This document shows, piece after piece, positions 1 to 7,254 of a DNA stretch of 23,324 nucleotides. Under the pieces are notes generated by a model. It was not told the origin of the DNA, did not search any database, and worked only from the letters and a program-made list of their open reading frames with translations. The stretch is from positions 1 to 23,324 of the IMG/VR virus record IMGVR_UViG_3300025138_005176. One strand, written 5' to 3'. A program made the position numbers and the translations under genes. Position 1 is the stretch's first letter. Each line of letters opens with the position of its first letter. The DNA is from a virus.

Positions 1-580
1 CCCAATTAGACCAATAAACCCATCCGTTTTCCATATCATTCTGTGGAACACCGTTTATCATTACTGCAACATTTCGTTGATTAAACCCTCGAACATTGAT
101 ACGAGCATCACCCGCACCACCACCTTGACCGGTTGCATAAACACTCGGTGTAGTATTCAGAATCATTGGAATGTCTTGACTACCAAGACGAACTTCCATT
201 TCTTCTTTATCTATCGTTGTGTACGCCACAGGTGTTCTTTCACCAGCCCTAGAAGCCAGAACTTCAAGGCCAGACATAGTAAGTACATCCATCGCTAATA
301 TGAATTCAATACCTACGTTCTCTTCTCCCACAACAACTTCCTTAGAAACTGATGTGTGCCCTATGTATGAAGCAGTTACAGTATAAGAACCTGGTGTCAA
401 TTCGACACGATAAGAACCGTCATCCGAAGATACAGCCCCCAACTCAGTTCCTTGCACTACAATATTTGCTCCAGCCAAGGGTGCATCTCCATCATTTACG
501 ACTCCTGATACGGATTGTCCAAAAAGGAAAATCGGCAGGAACATCATTAACAATGAAGTTATTAGATTACGTTTTTTCAT
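1..580 (-). CDS. TonB-dependent outer-membrane receptor, N-terminal part (truncated by window edge)
   Basis: This is an open frame of 193 codons that runs off the left end, so only the N-terminus is visible. It begins MKKRNLITSLLMMFLPIFLFGQ, a signal peptide with a basic start, hydrophobic core and the FGQ-type end common in Bacteroidota. Residues about 22-97 form a carboxypeptidase-D regulatory-like beta domain (PLAGANIVVQGTELGAVSSD, then DGSYRVELTPGSYTVTASYI). A plug domain follows, with RINVRGFNQRNVAVMINGVP and NDMENGWVYWSNW, typical of SusC/RagA-like and related receptors. Such receptors import siderophores, cobalamin or glycans across the outer membrane using TonB energy. The frame has a strong AAGGAG; spacing favours the ATG at 580 over the adjacent one at 583. 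It lies 80 nt downstream of the ribonucleotide reductase gene on the same strand. Its GC content is clearly higher than that of the phage genes. The ligand cannot be told. Confidence 0.85.
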   Translation of the reverse strand, partial: MKKRNLITSLLMMFLPIFLFGQSVSGVVNDGDAPLAGANIVVQGTELGAVSSDDGSYRVELTPGSYTVTASYIGHTSVSKEVVVGEENVGIEFILAMDVLTMSGLEVLASRAGERTPVAYTTIDKEEMEVRLGSQDIPMILNTTPSVYATGQGGGAGDARINVRGFNQRNVAVMINGVPQNDMENGWVYWSNW

Positions 581-660
581 CATAATCTCCTTATTTTGTT
601 ACGATTAAGACACATTTTTCTACAGGTGTGCCAGCTGCCTGTCCGCTTTTGTAATTTGTT

Positions 661-2676
661 TTAATTTGCGTAATCCTGATCGTCATTATCACCAGCTGTT
701 GGTACAACTTCCACATCACAAAAGTCACCATCACAGAATTTCTCTATGTTTGCCTCTTCGTTGTTTATCACACCAAAGGATAACTTACCTAACTTCTTAA
801 CCTCTTGATTATAGGTATCCTCGTCAATGGCTTCATATGGCATTTGTTGATATGCACCTAACTCATGTCTTGGTAATAAACTAATACCTTTTAGATGATA
901 TTGGTAATAATTTAGAGCAGGAGCAATTTGATCTGCTTCTGTCTCTGGATTGAATGTAACTGTACAACTAACTTGGTTATCTGCCCAATGTCTTTGTAAG
1001 AAAGCAGCTAAACTGAATTGTTCCCAAATCGAAAGTTCAGCTGCTGTTCTAATCCCTTCACCGACATCTACCGGCACCTCTACCACCATTGTTGTATCTT
1101 CTGAACCAAAAGCTGGTTCTAATTTATAGTTAGCTTTCTTTAGTGGTTCTATTAGTTCTGAATACTTTGATAATCTTACCCTTCTAATGTAAAAACGACT
1201 TTCGGGATAATGTAAACCTGGAGTAGCACCAGCCAATAATGAAACGGTACCAGATGGTTTAACTGAAGTAGTTTTAATTGACTTAGGAACAGCAAACCAA
1301 TCACTATATTGATTATCCCACTCTTGTATTGTATCATACCCTTTCTCCAACCAATTTTGAAACTCACCCAATCCTCTATTAGTAACAAACTGAGCAACAC
1401 CACTAACTGAACATCCGATTCTTCTGTTTCTTAACATGACTCGGTTTGTATCGGCCCAATGTGTTCTTCCTAATGTTACAGTTTTAGCATATAGATAAGC
1501 ATATTTTAATGTTCTTTGATAATCTTCTAATGAATCGTGATTTGCTGGAAATGTTTCTACTAAACAACATAGTTCGTATGATTCTAGTGATTGTTCCAAA
1601 CAAGGATTACCACCCATAACTCTATGGTCTTTGTTATCCCCACCATTCTTCATACGAGAGTATTTTCTCATGTTATCTAGCCACGCAAATCCAGGCTCAC
1701 CATTATCCACAATTCGTTCGGCAGCTGCTGTATAATCCATACCCAACTCTGCGAATATACTATTATTACTTGTCCATCCATATTGATCCCTATGTGGGTT
1801 AACCTTATAATTTTTTAAGTCCAAGTATTCTTCATCATGTGGATCACCGAATACGATTTCTGCTGTTCTTCTTACATTACCAGCTACAACACATTTACCA
1901 ATAAGGTTCATTATGTCTACAATCGTAGTTACCGTGATTGGTTCTCCACTATTTTTTTCTAATACTTTTTGTATATCACCGTGAACTTCTTTCAACGGCT
2001 CATGACCACTTGAAACTCCACCAAAACCAGCTATTGGGACACCGGCTTCTCTGATTTTACTATAATCAAATTTTATTGGGGCAGTTCCATGAAAATAGCT
2101 TTCCAAAAGAACCTTTAACGACTCCACCCAACCTTCTCTTGTATCAGGTATCTCGAATATAGATTCATCTCTAGTTTCATCTATACCTTTTACAATAATC
2201 TCACCTGCACCCTTACAATCAAATCCTACACCCACTCCTAACATACTAGCATCCATAAGGAAACAGAAAGGTTTAGCATAATCTTCTTTGATTGTTTTTG
2301 TTGACACAAAGGCACAATTGTTGAGGGCGGCGTATAAGCCTCGTTCTTCGGTTATGGCAGTTCCCATAGCCCAAAGTCCGCGACCTGGTGGCAAGAATTT
2401 CATATTGAAAATTCGCTCATACATATCTTGTGCTGACTTTTGAGCTTGCCACGGATTCCACCCTAATTGATGTGAATCAATGTGATTCTTTTGCATAGAG
2501 TAAGTTCCCTCTACGACTCGTTTGACAGTTTCCCACCATCTTTCATTTTTTCCATCTTCTTTAATTCTTGAATAAGTTCTCATGTAAACTAATTCACCCA
2601 ATCCGTTAAAACCAAATGGTGCTTTCTTTCTTTTAAATTTATTGATAAAGTTTTCTGATAACTTAAATTTTTCCAT
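661..2676 (-). CDS. nrdJ: Adenosylcobalamin-dependent (class II, monomeric) ribonucleoside-triphosphate reductase
   Basis: The enzyme reduces ribonucleotides to deoxyribonucleotides using a B12-derived thiyl radical, supplying dNTPs for phage replication. The 671-aa product matches the monomeric RTPR type (Lactobacillus leichmannii enzyme, about 740 aa). Visible elements are C121 in NNCAFVSTK (first active-site cysteine), NPCLE at 357-361 with the radical cysteine C359, C370 exactly 11 residues later (second active-site cysteine), PSGTVSLLAGATPG near 474-487, and a C-terminal swinging pair C648-x4-C653 (FCDGDFC) for re-reduction. A longer frame starts at a GTG at 2706 but lacks an SD; the ATG at 2676 has AGGAG five bases upstream and is preferred. 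It is transcribed after the helicase gene and before the receptor gene. Dependence on host or imported cobalamin is inferred from the class. Confidence 0.93.
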   Translation of the reverse strand: MEKFKLSENFINKFKRKKAPFGFNGLGELVYMRTYSRIKEDGKNERWWETVKRVVEGTYSMQKNHIDSHQLGWNPWQAQKSAQDMYERIFNMKFLPPGRGLWAMGTAITEERGLYAALNNCAFVSTKTIKEDYAKPFCFLMDASMLGVGVGFDCKGAGEIIVKGIDETRDESIFEIPDTREGWVESLKVLLESYFHGTAPIKFDYSKIREAGVPIAGFGGVSSGHEPLKEVHGDIQKVLEKNSGEPITVTTIVDIMNLIGKCVVAGNVRRTAEIVFGDPHDEEYLDLKNYKVNPHRDQYGWTSNNSIFAELGMDYTAAAERIVDNGEPGFAWLDNMRKYSRMKNGGDNKDHRVMGGNPCLEQSLESYELCCLVETFPANHDSLEDYQRTLKYAYLYAKTVTLGRTHWADTNRVMLRNRRIGCSVSGVAQFVTNRGLGEFQNWLEKGYDTIQEWDNQYSDWFAVPKSIKTTSVKPSGTVSLLAGATPGLHYPESRFYIRRVRLSKYSELIEPLKKANYKLEPAFGSEDTTMVVEVPVDVGEGIRTAAELSIWEQFSLAAFLQRHWADNQVSCTVTFNPETEADQIAPALNYYQYHLKGISLLPRHELGAYQQMPYEAIDEDTYNQEVKKLGKLSFGVINNEEANIEKFCDGDFCDVEVVPTAGDNDDQDYAN

Positions 2677-2681
2677 CGTAA

Positions 2682-2686
2682 CTCCT
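2682..2686 (-). promoter_or_regulatory. Ribosome binding site deciding the nrdJ start
   Basis: AGGAG lies five bases upstream of the ATG at 2676. The upstream in-frame GTG at 2706 is preceded only by AT-rich repeat sequence, so this site supports the shorter 671-aa product. Confidence 0.75.
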
Positions 2687-2705
2687 GTTAATTGTTCATT
2701 TCCCA

Positions 2706-2730
2706 CAATATATAAATATAATATATATTG
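2706..2730. repeat. 9-bp perfect inverted repeat in the helicase-nrdJ gap
   Basis: The arms CAATATATA and TATATATTG are perfectly complementary and separated by seven bases. The element sits in the 69-base gap between the helicase stop and the chosen nrdJ start, just upstream of the nrdJ ribosome binding site. No T-run follows on the minus strand, so it does not look like an intrinsic terminator. It could be an operator, an mRNA hairpin, or an AT-rich coincidence. Confidence 0.4.
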
Positions 2731-2745
2731 AATCTAAATTGTAAT

Positions 2746-4113
2746 TTATTCAAATCCATCGACTTTTTTTTCCATAGAATTATATTTACTCGCTAATTCT
2801 TTTCTCAAAAACTCTTGGCTATTGTTCATCTTACTTTGTGCTTCTTTTCCAAATTGACTACTACCTTCATGTATCTTAACCACACCAATATTAGTGTTTA
2901 TTGTCGATGGATATGTAACACCATCGATACCAAATCTATTTTTAATAACATGAAACCTACCTGTATTAGCAATCTTATCCTCTACCTTTCTACTCATACT
3001 CATTACGAAATCAGCAGTCATAACTTTTGAGTAATCTTCTGCAACTTTATCAGCACCGATCACATCTTCTTCTAATGCCGATCTATTAGCCTGTGAAGCA
3101 GTCCATATTGGAATCTGTAACTCACCAGCTAATCCTCTTAAATCTTCATAGATATTTCCTATTGCGTGTCTTTTTTCTTTAAAATTACCTGTTGGCATTA
3201 ATATGTCAGCATAATCCACTATAACCATATCTACTTTAGTACCACTTAATTCTATTTGTTTCAGATGTGAACCCAATGTTTGAACTGAAGCGGCCTTAGT
3301 TGGAAAGTATTTGATAAGTAACTTACCCTCTAGTTCAAATAGTTTTTTACTTACATCATCTTTATAGTATTTTATATTTGAAGTTGTAATACCACTAAAT
3401 ATAGAATCATATCTTAAACCAACATAAGTCTCATTAAGTTCTAGTGTATAATGAACTACCGTTTTCTTTTCACGAATTACACTAGCACCTATGGCCTGAA
3501 GTGTCCAAGACTTACCGATACCAGCTGGTGCAACAATAACACCAAGTTCCCCAGCACCTAAACCACCATCTGTTATTTCATTTACAACATCCCAAGGTGT
3601 TTTAACTGTAATTCTTGAAGATTCTTCTAACCTTAAATCTAATGATGGAATGTAATCATGACCTAAATCTCTTGTAGTTCCAGCTTTCATAGCTTCATCT
3701 ATAATACTTTTTATACCATCATAGTTTCTATTTTCTAACATATCAACGGAATCGAGAATTGCCTTCTTCAATGTTTGATTTTTACAAAACTCTAATGTTT
3801 CAGATTGTACAAACTCTAAATCTGTAGACTCGACATTTTTCCATACATCTCGTATCTTCTCTACAACACCAGATTTTAGTACATCACTATCTATCTCATC
3901 CACTTTAAATTTTATAACTTCAAGAGTAGGTTGTTTTTTATACTGATAATAATAATCTCGTATTGATTTAACCAACCAACTATTAGAGTCTGAATCAAAC
4001 ATAGATGGTTGTAGTATATCGCTGATAGTTTGTAAAAACTTAATATCACTCATCAAAGATGCGATAATCTTTGTTTGAAATGATGTTCCAAATTGTGTTA
4101 AAGTATCACTCAT
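2746..4113 (-). CDS. Replicative DNA helicase, DnaB/T4 gp41-like
   Basis: This is a RecA-fold hexameric helicase that would unwind DNA at the phage replication fork. The 455-aa product has an N-terminal helical region (about 1-150) and a C-terminal ATPase. The Walker A motif is APAGIGKS (195-202). The catalytic glutamate region is HYTLELNE, with E225 as the likely H1a residue. The Walker B motif is VDMVIVDY (294-301, D300). The H3 glutamine is in WTASQANRS (Q341), and the H4/arginine-finger segment is KNRFG (391-395). No primase domain is fused, as in T4 gp41. The ATG at 4113 has no clear SD, but a consensus-like sigma70 promoter lies just upstream, giving a leader of about 27 nt. The upstream neighbour is the 5'-3' exonuclease and the downstream neighbour is nrdJ. 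Confidence 0.92.
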   Translation of the reverse strand: MSDTLTQFGTSFQTKIIASLMSDIKFLQTISDILQPSMFDSDSNSWLVKSIRDYYYQYKKQPTLEVIKFKVDEIDSDVLKSGVVEKIRDVWKNVESTDLEFVQSETLEFCKNQTLKKAILDSVDMLENRNYDGIKSIIDEAMKAGTTRDLGHDYIPSLDLRLEESSRITVKTPWDVVNEITDGGLGAGELGVIVAPAGIGKSWTLQAIGASVIREKKTVVHYTLELNETYVGLRYDSIFSGITTSNIKYYKDDVSKKLFELEGKLLIKYFPTKAASVQTLGSHLKQIELSGTKVDMVIVDYADILMPTGNFKEKRHAIGNIYEDLRGLAGELQIPIWTASQANRSALEEDVIGADKVAEDYSKVMTADFVMSMSRKVEDKIANTGRFHVIKNRFGIDGVTYPSTINTNIGVVKIHEGSSQFGKEAQSKMNNSQEFLRKELASKYNSMEKKVDGFE

Positions 4114-4146
4114 AAAAGGTTGTAAAATCCCTATTTTCTATATGTA

Positions 4147-4175
4147 AATATACAACAAAAACTTGAACTTGTCAA
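4147..4175 (-). promoter_or_regulatory. Sigma70-type promoter for the helicase-nrdJ unit
   Basis: On the minus strand, TTGACA (4175-4170) is followed by exactly 17 bases and TATATT (4152-4147). The -35 hexamer is a perfect consensus match and overlaps the TGA stop of the exonuclease gene. The predicted start near 4140 gives a short leader before the helicase ATG at 4113. Read by motif only; the host's sigma factor preferences are unknown. Confidence 0.7.
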
Positions 4176-5203
4176 GTGTTTTTTTGTTTATTGTGTGTTT
4201 TTTCTGCATACTGATTTAATTGATTAAAGTTAGTAGCTAACCAACTTATAACATTTGGTAGTGCAGTGAATAACTTGTCCTCCAAAAACATTTTTTGAAA
4301 TTTAAACTTAATCAACCTATTAATTGGTTCATTTGCTTTATCTATTATTTTTGTCTTTGTAGAACCTGATATATCAACATTTGATAATTGCATTAACTTG
4401 TAATTTAATTCTATTATATCTTTTGATTCTGGTAAAGTATCGATAACCTCATCTATATTAACTATGCGATTTTCTGTCAAAAATGGTAATTTTTTTTGAA
4501 TAGTTTTTAAACCCAACCCTCTTATACCAGGTATATTATCAGACTTATCACCATCCAATACTCTATACCAAATATAATTATGTGAGTTAATACCATATTC
4601 ATCCATGACCATTTTTTGATCGTACATTTTCTTTTTAGTAGGACTCCATATTTTTATTCTGTCATCTGCTAGTTGTAAAAAATCTTTATCAGTTGACATA
4701 ACTGTAATTTTGGATTCAGTAAGAACTTGTCTACATAGATAACCAATTGTATCATCAGCTTCAATATTATCATATGACATAACAGTTACAGGAAGTGTAT
4801 CTAAATACTCAACACATCTACTCAACTGCATCATCATATTTTGCTTCTCATCTTCTTGTGATGCAAAATCATATGATCGATTAACTCTGTATTTAGTTTT
4901 TCTATTTTGTTTATATTCAGGAAATAACTTTCGACGCCGGTTAGAACCACCCTTACCATCAAATACTATTATTGTACGGGTGGGTCTAACCATGTTTATC
5001 GTATATCCGATACTTCTTAGAAAACCAACTATTCCACCAACATGAATTCCATCCTCATTGGTAGTTGGTATAACACTAAACACTCTGATAAAAGTATTTA
5101 GGCCATCTATTATTAGTACTTTGTCGTTTGGATGTCCATCATCTAATGAACCACCATTTTTCTTTATCTCATCGAATATAGACAGGTATTTTGTATTACT
5201 CAC
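4172..5203 (-). CDS. 5'-3' exonuclease / RNase H of the FEN family (T4 Rnh-like)
   Basis: This is a metal-dependent flap and 5'-3' nuclease, probably removing RNA primers and processing Okazaki fragments. The 343-aa product shows the family's acidic residues in order: D33 in IIDGLN, D82 in VFDGKGG, E148/D150/D151 in NIEADDTIG, D172/D174 in STDKDFLQL, and D217/D219/D222 in DGDKSDNIPGIRG. The last leads into a helix-hairpin-helix (GLGLKTIQKK). The start is a GTG at 5203 that overlaps the uvsX stop by eight bases. The next in-frame methionine (M123) would delete the first two catalytic aspartates, so GTG is well supported despite only a weak purine-rich SD. Its stop is embedded in the -35 box of the helicase promoter. 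Confidence 0.9.
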   Translation of the reverse strand: MSNTKYLSIFDEIKKNGGSLDDGHPNDKVLIIDGLNTFIRVFSVIPTTNEDGIHVGGIVGFLRSIGYTINMVRPTRTIIVFDGKGGSNRRRKLFPEYKQNRKTKYRVNRSYDFASQEDEKQNMMMQLSRCVEYLDTLPVTVMSYDNIEADDTIGYLCRQVLTESKITVMSTDKDFLQLADDRIKIWSPTKKKMYDQKMVMDEYGINSHNYIWYRVLDGDKSDNIPGIRGLGLKTIQKKLPFLTENRIVNIDEVIDTLPESKDIIELNYKLMQLSNVDISGSTKTKIIDKANEPINRLIKFKFQKMFLEDKLFTALPNVISWLATNFNQLNQYAEKTHNKQKNT

Positions 5204-6287
5204 TTATTTCTTCTTCCACTATGACATCATCAATTCCAAAATTCTTTTCATACTTTAATATTGCTTTCTCACAAATCATATTATAACAATATTCTTTAAA
5301 CTCTTTATCTTCTAGTTTTTCAGCCCAATCCTTAGATTGGAATTTAATGTCTTTACCATTTTGGTCTTTTATAGTATACCAAGCACCACCTTGTTTTACT
5401 AAATTGTGGGCTTTAAGAACGTGTAACCAACTACCTGTATCATCAATACCACTTTCAAAGTAAAGTTCAAAGTCAGCATGTCTCATAGGTGGCCCTAATC
5501 TATTTTTGATAACTTGAGCTCTCATCTTCATACCAATGGTATTCTTTTTAGCATCTTTGATTTGTCCCATATTCTTTAAACGAATACGAGTAGAAGCGTG
5601 GAAAGGTAAAGCCTTACCACCACTTGTAGTCCAAGGATCACCGAACATTACACCAAGTTTTTGACGTAACTGATTTGTAAACACAAGAGCTATCTTTTGT
5701 CTACCAATCATTTGTGTGATTTTTCTCATAGCCTTTGATAGGATAATTGCCTTTGATGTAGCCCAACCATCTTTATCAAATTCGGCTTCTAACTCAACCT
5801 TAGTTGTAGCGGCAGCCAATGAATCCACTAAGATAGTTACTAACCTATTCTTATCTGATTCTCTTACTTTAGCGACTATCTCTTCTATAGCAGAAAATAT
5901 ATCTTCAACTGTTTCTAAATGTAAATACAACATACTTTGTACATCTACACCGATTGAAGTTAAAAATTCAGTACTAACAGCTGTTTCAGTATCTATATAA
6001 ACAGCAACACCACCTTTCTTTTGTGTTTCTGCTAACATATGAGCGCCGATTAAAGACTTACCACTACTTTCTAATCCATTTAGTTCTGTAATTCTTCCAA
6101 CTGCAATACCACCATCAGGTCTATTTGATATTGCCAAATCTAACATAGTAGAACCAGTTGAAATAAAATCTTTTATATCTGTTGGTGTGGTATCTGTTCC
6201 ATCGAGAAAGTAAGCTACTTTCATATCCTTGAAGTTTTTATTAATTGTATTGGCCAATACACCAGCCAATTCATCTCTTGTTGACAT
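5196..6287 (-). CDS. uvsX: UvsX/RecA-type recombinase
   Basis: This ATP-dependent strand-exchange protein serves recombination-dependent replication and repair, acting on ssDNA with the gp32-like SSB encoded just upstream. The 363-aa product has Walker A GLESSGKS (71-78), the catalytic glutamate region YIDTET (E101), Walker B LVTILVDS (149-156), and a DNA-binding loop 2 region FTNQLRQKLGVMFGDPWTTS (203-222) followed by GGKAL. That last segment is closer to bacterial RecA (NQIRMKIGVMFG) than to T4 UvsX, so the symbol is given by context. The C-terminus is acidic (DDVIVEEEISE), as in RecA. AGGAG lies six bases before the ATG. The 3' end overlaps the exonuclease start, suggesting translational coupling. 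Confidence 0.92.
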   Translation of the reverse strand: MSTRDELAGVLANTINKNFKDMKVAYFLDGTDTTPTDIKDFISTGSTMLDLAISNRPDGGIAVGRITELNGLESSGKSLIGAHMLAETQKKGGVAVYIDTETAVSTEFLTSIGVDVQSMLYLHLETVEDIFSAIEEIVAKVRESDKNRLVTILVDSLAAATTKVELEAEFDKDGWATSKAIILSKAMRKITQMIGRQKIALVFTNQLRQKLGVMFGDPWTTSGGKALPFHASTRIRLKNMGQIKDAKKNTIGMKMRAQVIKNRLGPPMRHADFELYFESGIDDTGSWLHVLKAHNLVKQGGAWYTIKDQNGKDIKFQSKDWAEKLEDKEFKEYCYNMICEKAILKYEKNFGIDDVIVEEEISE

Positions 6288-6402
6288 ATAAGTCTCCTAA
6301 TTTAAATAATGGGTGTGTCCGGCTTTTACATACGCATCGTAAGTCACACACACTCGGTTTTATTAGTGTTGGCTTCAACACCCACTATATTGTTTTTTTT
6401 AT
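6288..6402 (-). other. Structured 115-base intergenic region between SSB and uvsX genes
   Basis: This gap contains no gene. On the minus strand it holds a perfect 6-bp hairpin with a 4-base loop, GTGTTG-AAGC-CAACAC (6381-6366). A GGGTGT at 6383-6378 can alternatively pair with ACACCC at 6316-6311, enclosing most of the region. An alternating GT/AC stretch (6345-6353 against 6313-6318) offers further pairing. The two main pairings compete for the same bases. No T-run follows the hairpin, so it is not a standard terminator. An attenuator, RNA-processing signal or uvsX leader control element is possible. Confidence 0.45.
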
Positions 6403-7158
6403 TTAGCTATTAAATAAATCGTCAAATGCATCTGAAGTTTTCTTAGAGTCATAAGATGATGCTGCAGCTGTTGCTGAAACCTCTTCTTTTTTCTCTTCTT
6501 CAGTATTTGAACCACCATTTAAGTAATCATTGAGAGCTTGTGTTAAGTCATCATATGATTGCTCTTGATAAATATCAGTAATGTTCTTCTGATTTTCAGT
6601 TAGTGCTTCAAGTGTTGATGCATCCTCTGTGATAGGAGTCTGATTTGGTTTCACTCTAATTGATGTTGAAGGAAAGGATTTACCTGTTTCTTCAGCGGTT
6701 TTGAAAGTTACAGCAATATCACGACCACTTACTGCGTCTGTGATGTCACCATAATCTGGATCGGCAATTATAGAAAGTAGTTCTTGATAAACTGTCTTTC
6801 CAAATCCCCAAAACTTAACACCTTGTGATTCTTCACCACGAACTACTACAGGAGCATATGTTCTCATCTTAGCTTCAACTTTTCTACCTAAATTATAGTC
6901 CTCTTTTGAACCAGTTGATTTGAGTTTTTGAGCAAACTCTTCAATCGGATCAGGTCTACCAAATGAAATTGGTGAAAGGTAATTCTTATTAGCTAATCCA
7001 TAGTGAAAATACAACTCGATAAACGGATTGTCTTTATTGAATTTATAAGGTACAATACGGACAATTTGATTACCTGGTTGAGGTTTCCAAAGGTTTGATG
7101 TTCTGTTATTTGTGGTTTGTAATTGATTGAGGCGGTTTTTGATTGCGTTCAAATCCAT
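6403..7158 (-). CDS. Single-stranded DNA-binding protein, T4 gp32-like
   Basis: This protein coats ssDNA during replication and recombination. The 251-aa product begins with a short basic N-terminal region (MDLNAIKNRLNQLQ), continues with an OB-fold-like core rich in aromatic and basic residues (WKPQPGNQIVRIVPYKF, ELYFHYGLANKNYL, GVKFWGFGKTVYQELLSI), and ends in a low-complexity acidic tail with the terminal motif DAFDDLFNS. The acidic tail is the partner-protein interaction element in gp32. There is no cysteine at all, so the zinc site of T4 gp32 is absent. The assignment rests on overall pattern and on position directly before uvsX. GGAG lies seven bases before the ATG. The leader contains a possible pseudoknot. 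Confidence 0.82.
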   Translation of the reverse strand: MDLNAIKNRLNQLQTTNNRTSNLWKPQPGNQIVRIVPYKFNKDNPFIELYFHYGLANKNYLSPISFGRPDPIEEFAQKLKSTGSKEDYNLGRKVEAKMRTYAPVVVRGEESQGVKFWGFGKTVYQELLSIIADPDYGDITDAVSGRDIAVTFKTAEETGKSFPSTSIRVKPNQTPITEDASTLEALTENQKNITDIYQEQSYDDLTQALNDYLNGGSNTEEEKKEEVSATAAASSYDSKKTSDAFDDLFNS

Positions 7159-7180
7159 TTTTATTCTCCATTTTTAATTA

Positions 7181-7216
7181 GTTATTTATTATTTTTTAAT
7201 CAAGTATAACCTTGAT
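7181..7216 (-). promoter_or_regulatory. Candidate H-type RNA pseudoknot in the SSB gene leader
   Basis: In the mRNA, AUCAAG (7216-7211) pairs with CUUGAU (7204-7199) around the loop GUUAUA. The loop bases GUUAU can pair with AUAAC (7185-7181) across an A-rich 13-base connector. A variant with a 5-bp first stem leaves one base to cross the second stem, as H-type geometry needs. It lies 23-58 bases before the ATG, followed by unstructured A/U-rich sequence containing UUAAAAA. T4 gene 32 is known to be autogenously repressed through a leader pseudoknot plus an A/U-rich operator; similarity here is by eye. Confidence 0.4.
7183..7190 (-). promoter_or_regulatory. Possible late-promoter-like AATAAATA upstream of the SSB gene
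   Basis: AATAAATA is a 7/8 match to the T4 late consensus TATAAATA. It belongs to the 12-base string ATAAATAACTAA (7189-7178), which is identical to the string at the tube promoter (20771-20760). It overlaps the 3' arm of the candidate pseudoknot, so at most one of the two readings may be the functional one. Confidence 0.3.
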
Positions 7217-7254
7217 ACAGATATAAGTATAATGAAACATTTCAAAATACAATT

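Noticed and set aside
77-585. Two plus-strand open frames at 77-298 and 352-585.
   Set aside because: They lie opposite the truncated TonB receptor, whose minus-strand translation is clearly meaningful.
631-692. A short frame (about 31 codons from an internal ATG) overlapping the end of nrdJ in another frame, ending ...PVEKCVLIVTK in the gap.
   Set aside because: It has only a weak GGTG upstream, no recognisable pattern, and nrdJ already carries its C-terminal C-x4-C pair, so neither a frameshifted reductase tail nor a separate gene is needed. The end coordinates are approximate.
2711-2718. Exact TATAAATA on the plus strand, a T4 late promoter match facing right.
   Set aside because: It points away from every gene in the window (antisense into the helicase gene) and lies inside an AT-rich inverted repeat; probably a by-product of that repeat.
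6398-6411. AT-only inverted repeat TTTATTTA-ATAGC-TAAATAAA around the SSB stop codon, considered as a terminator.
   Set aside because: The stem has no GC pairs and is followed by A residues rather than T residues in the transcribed direction.
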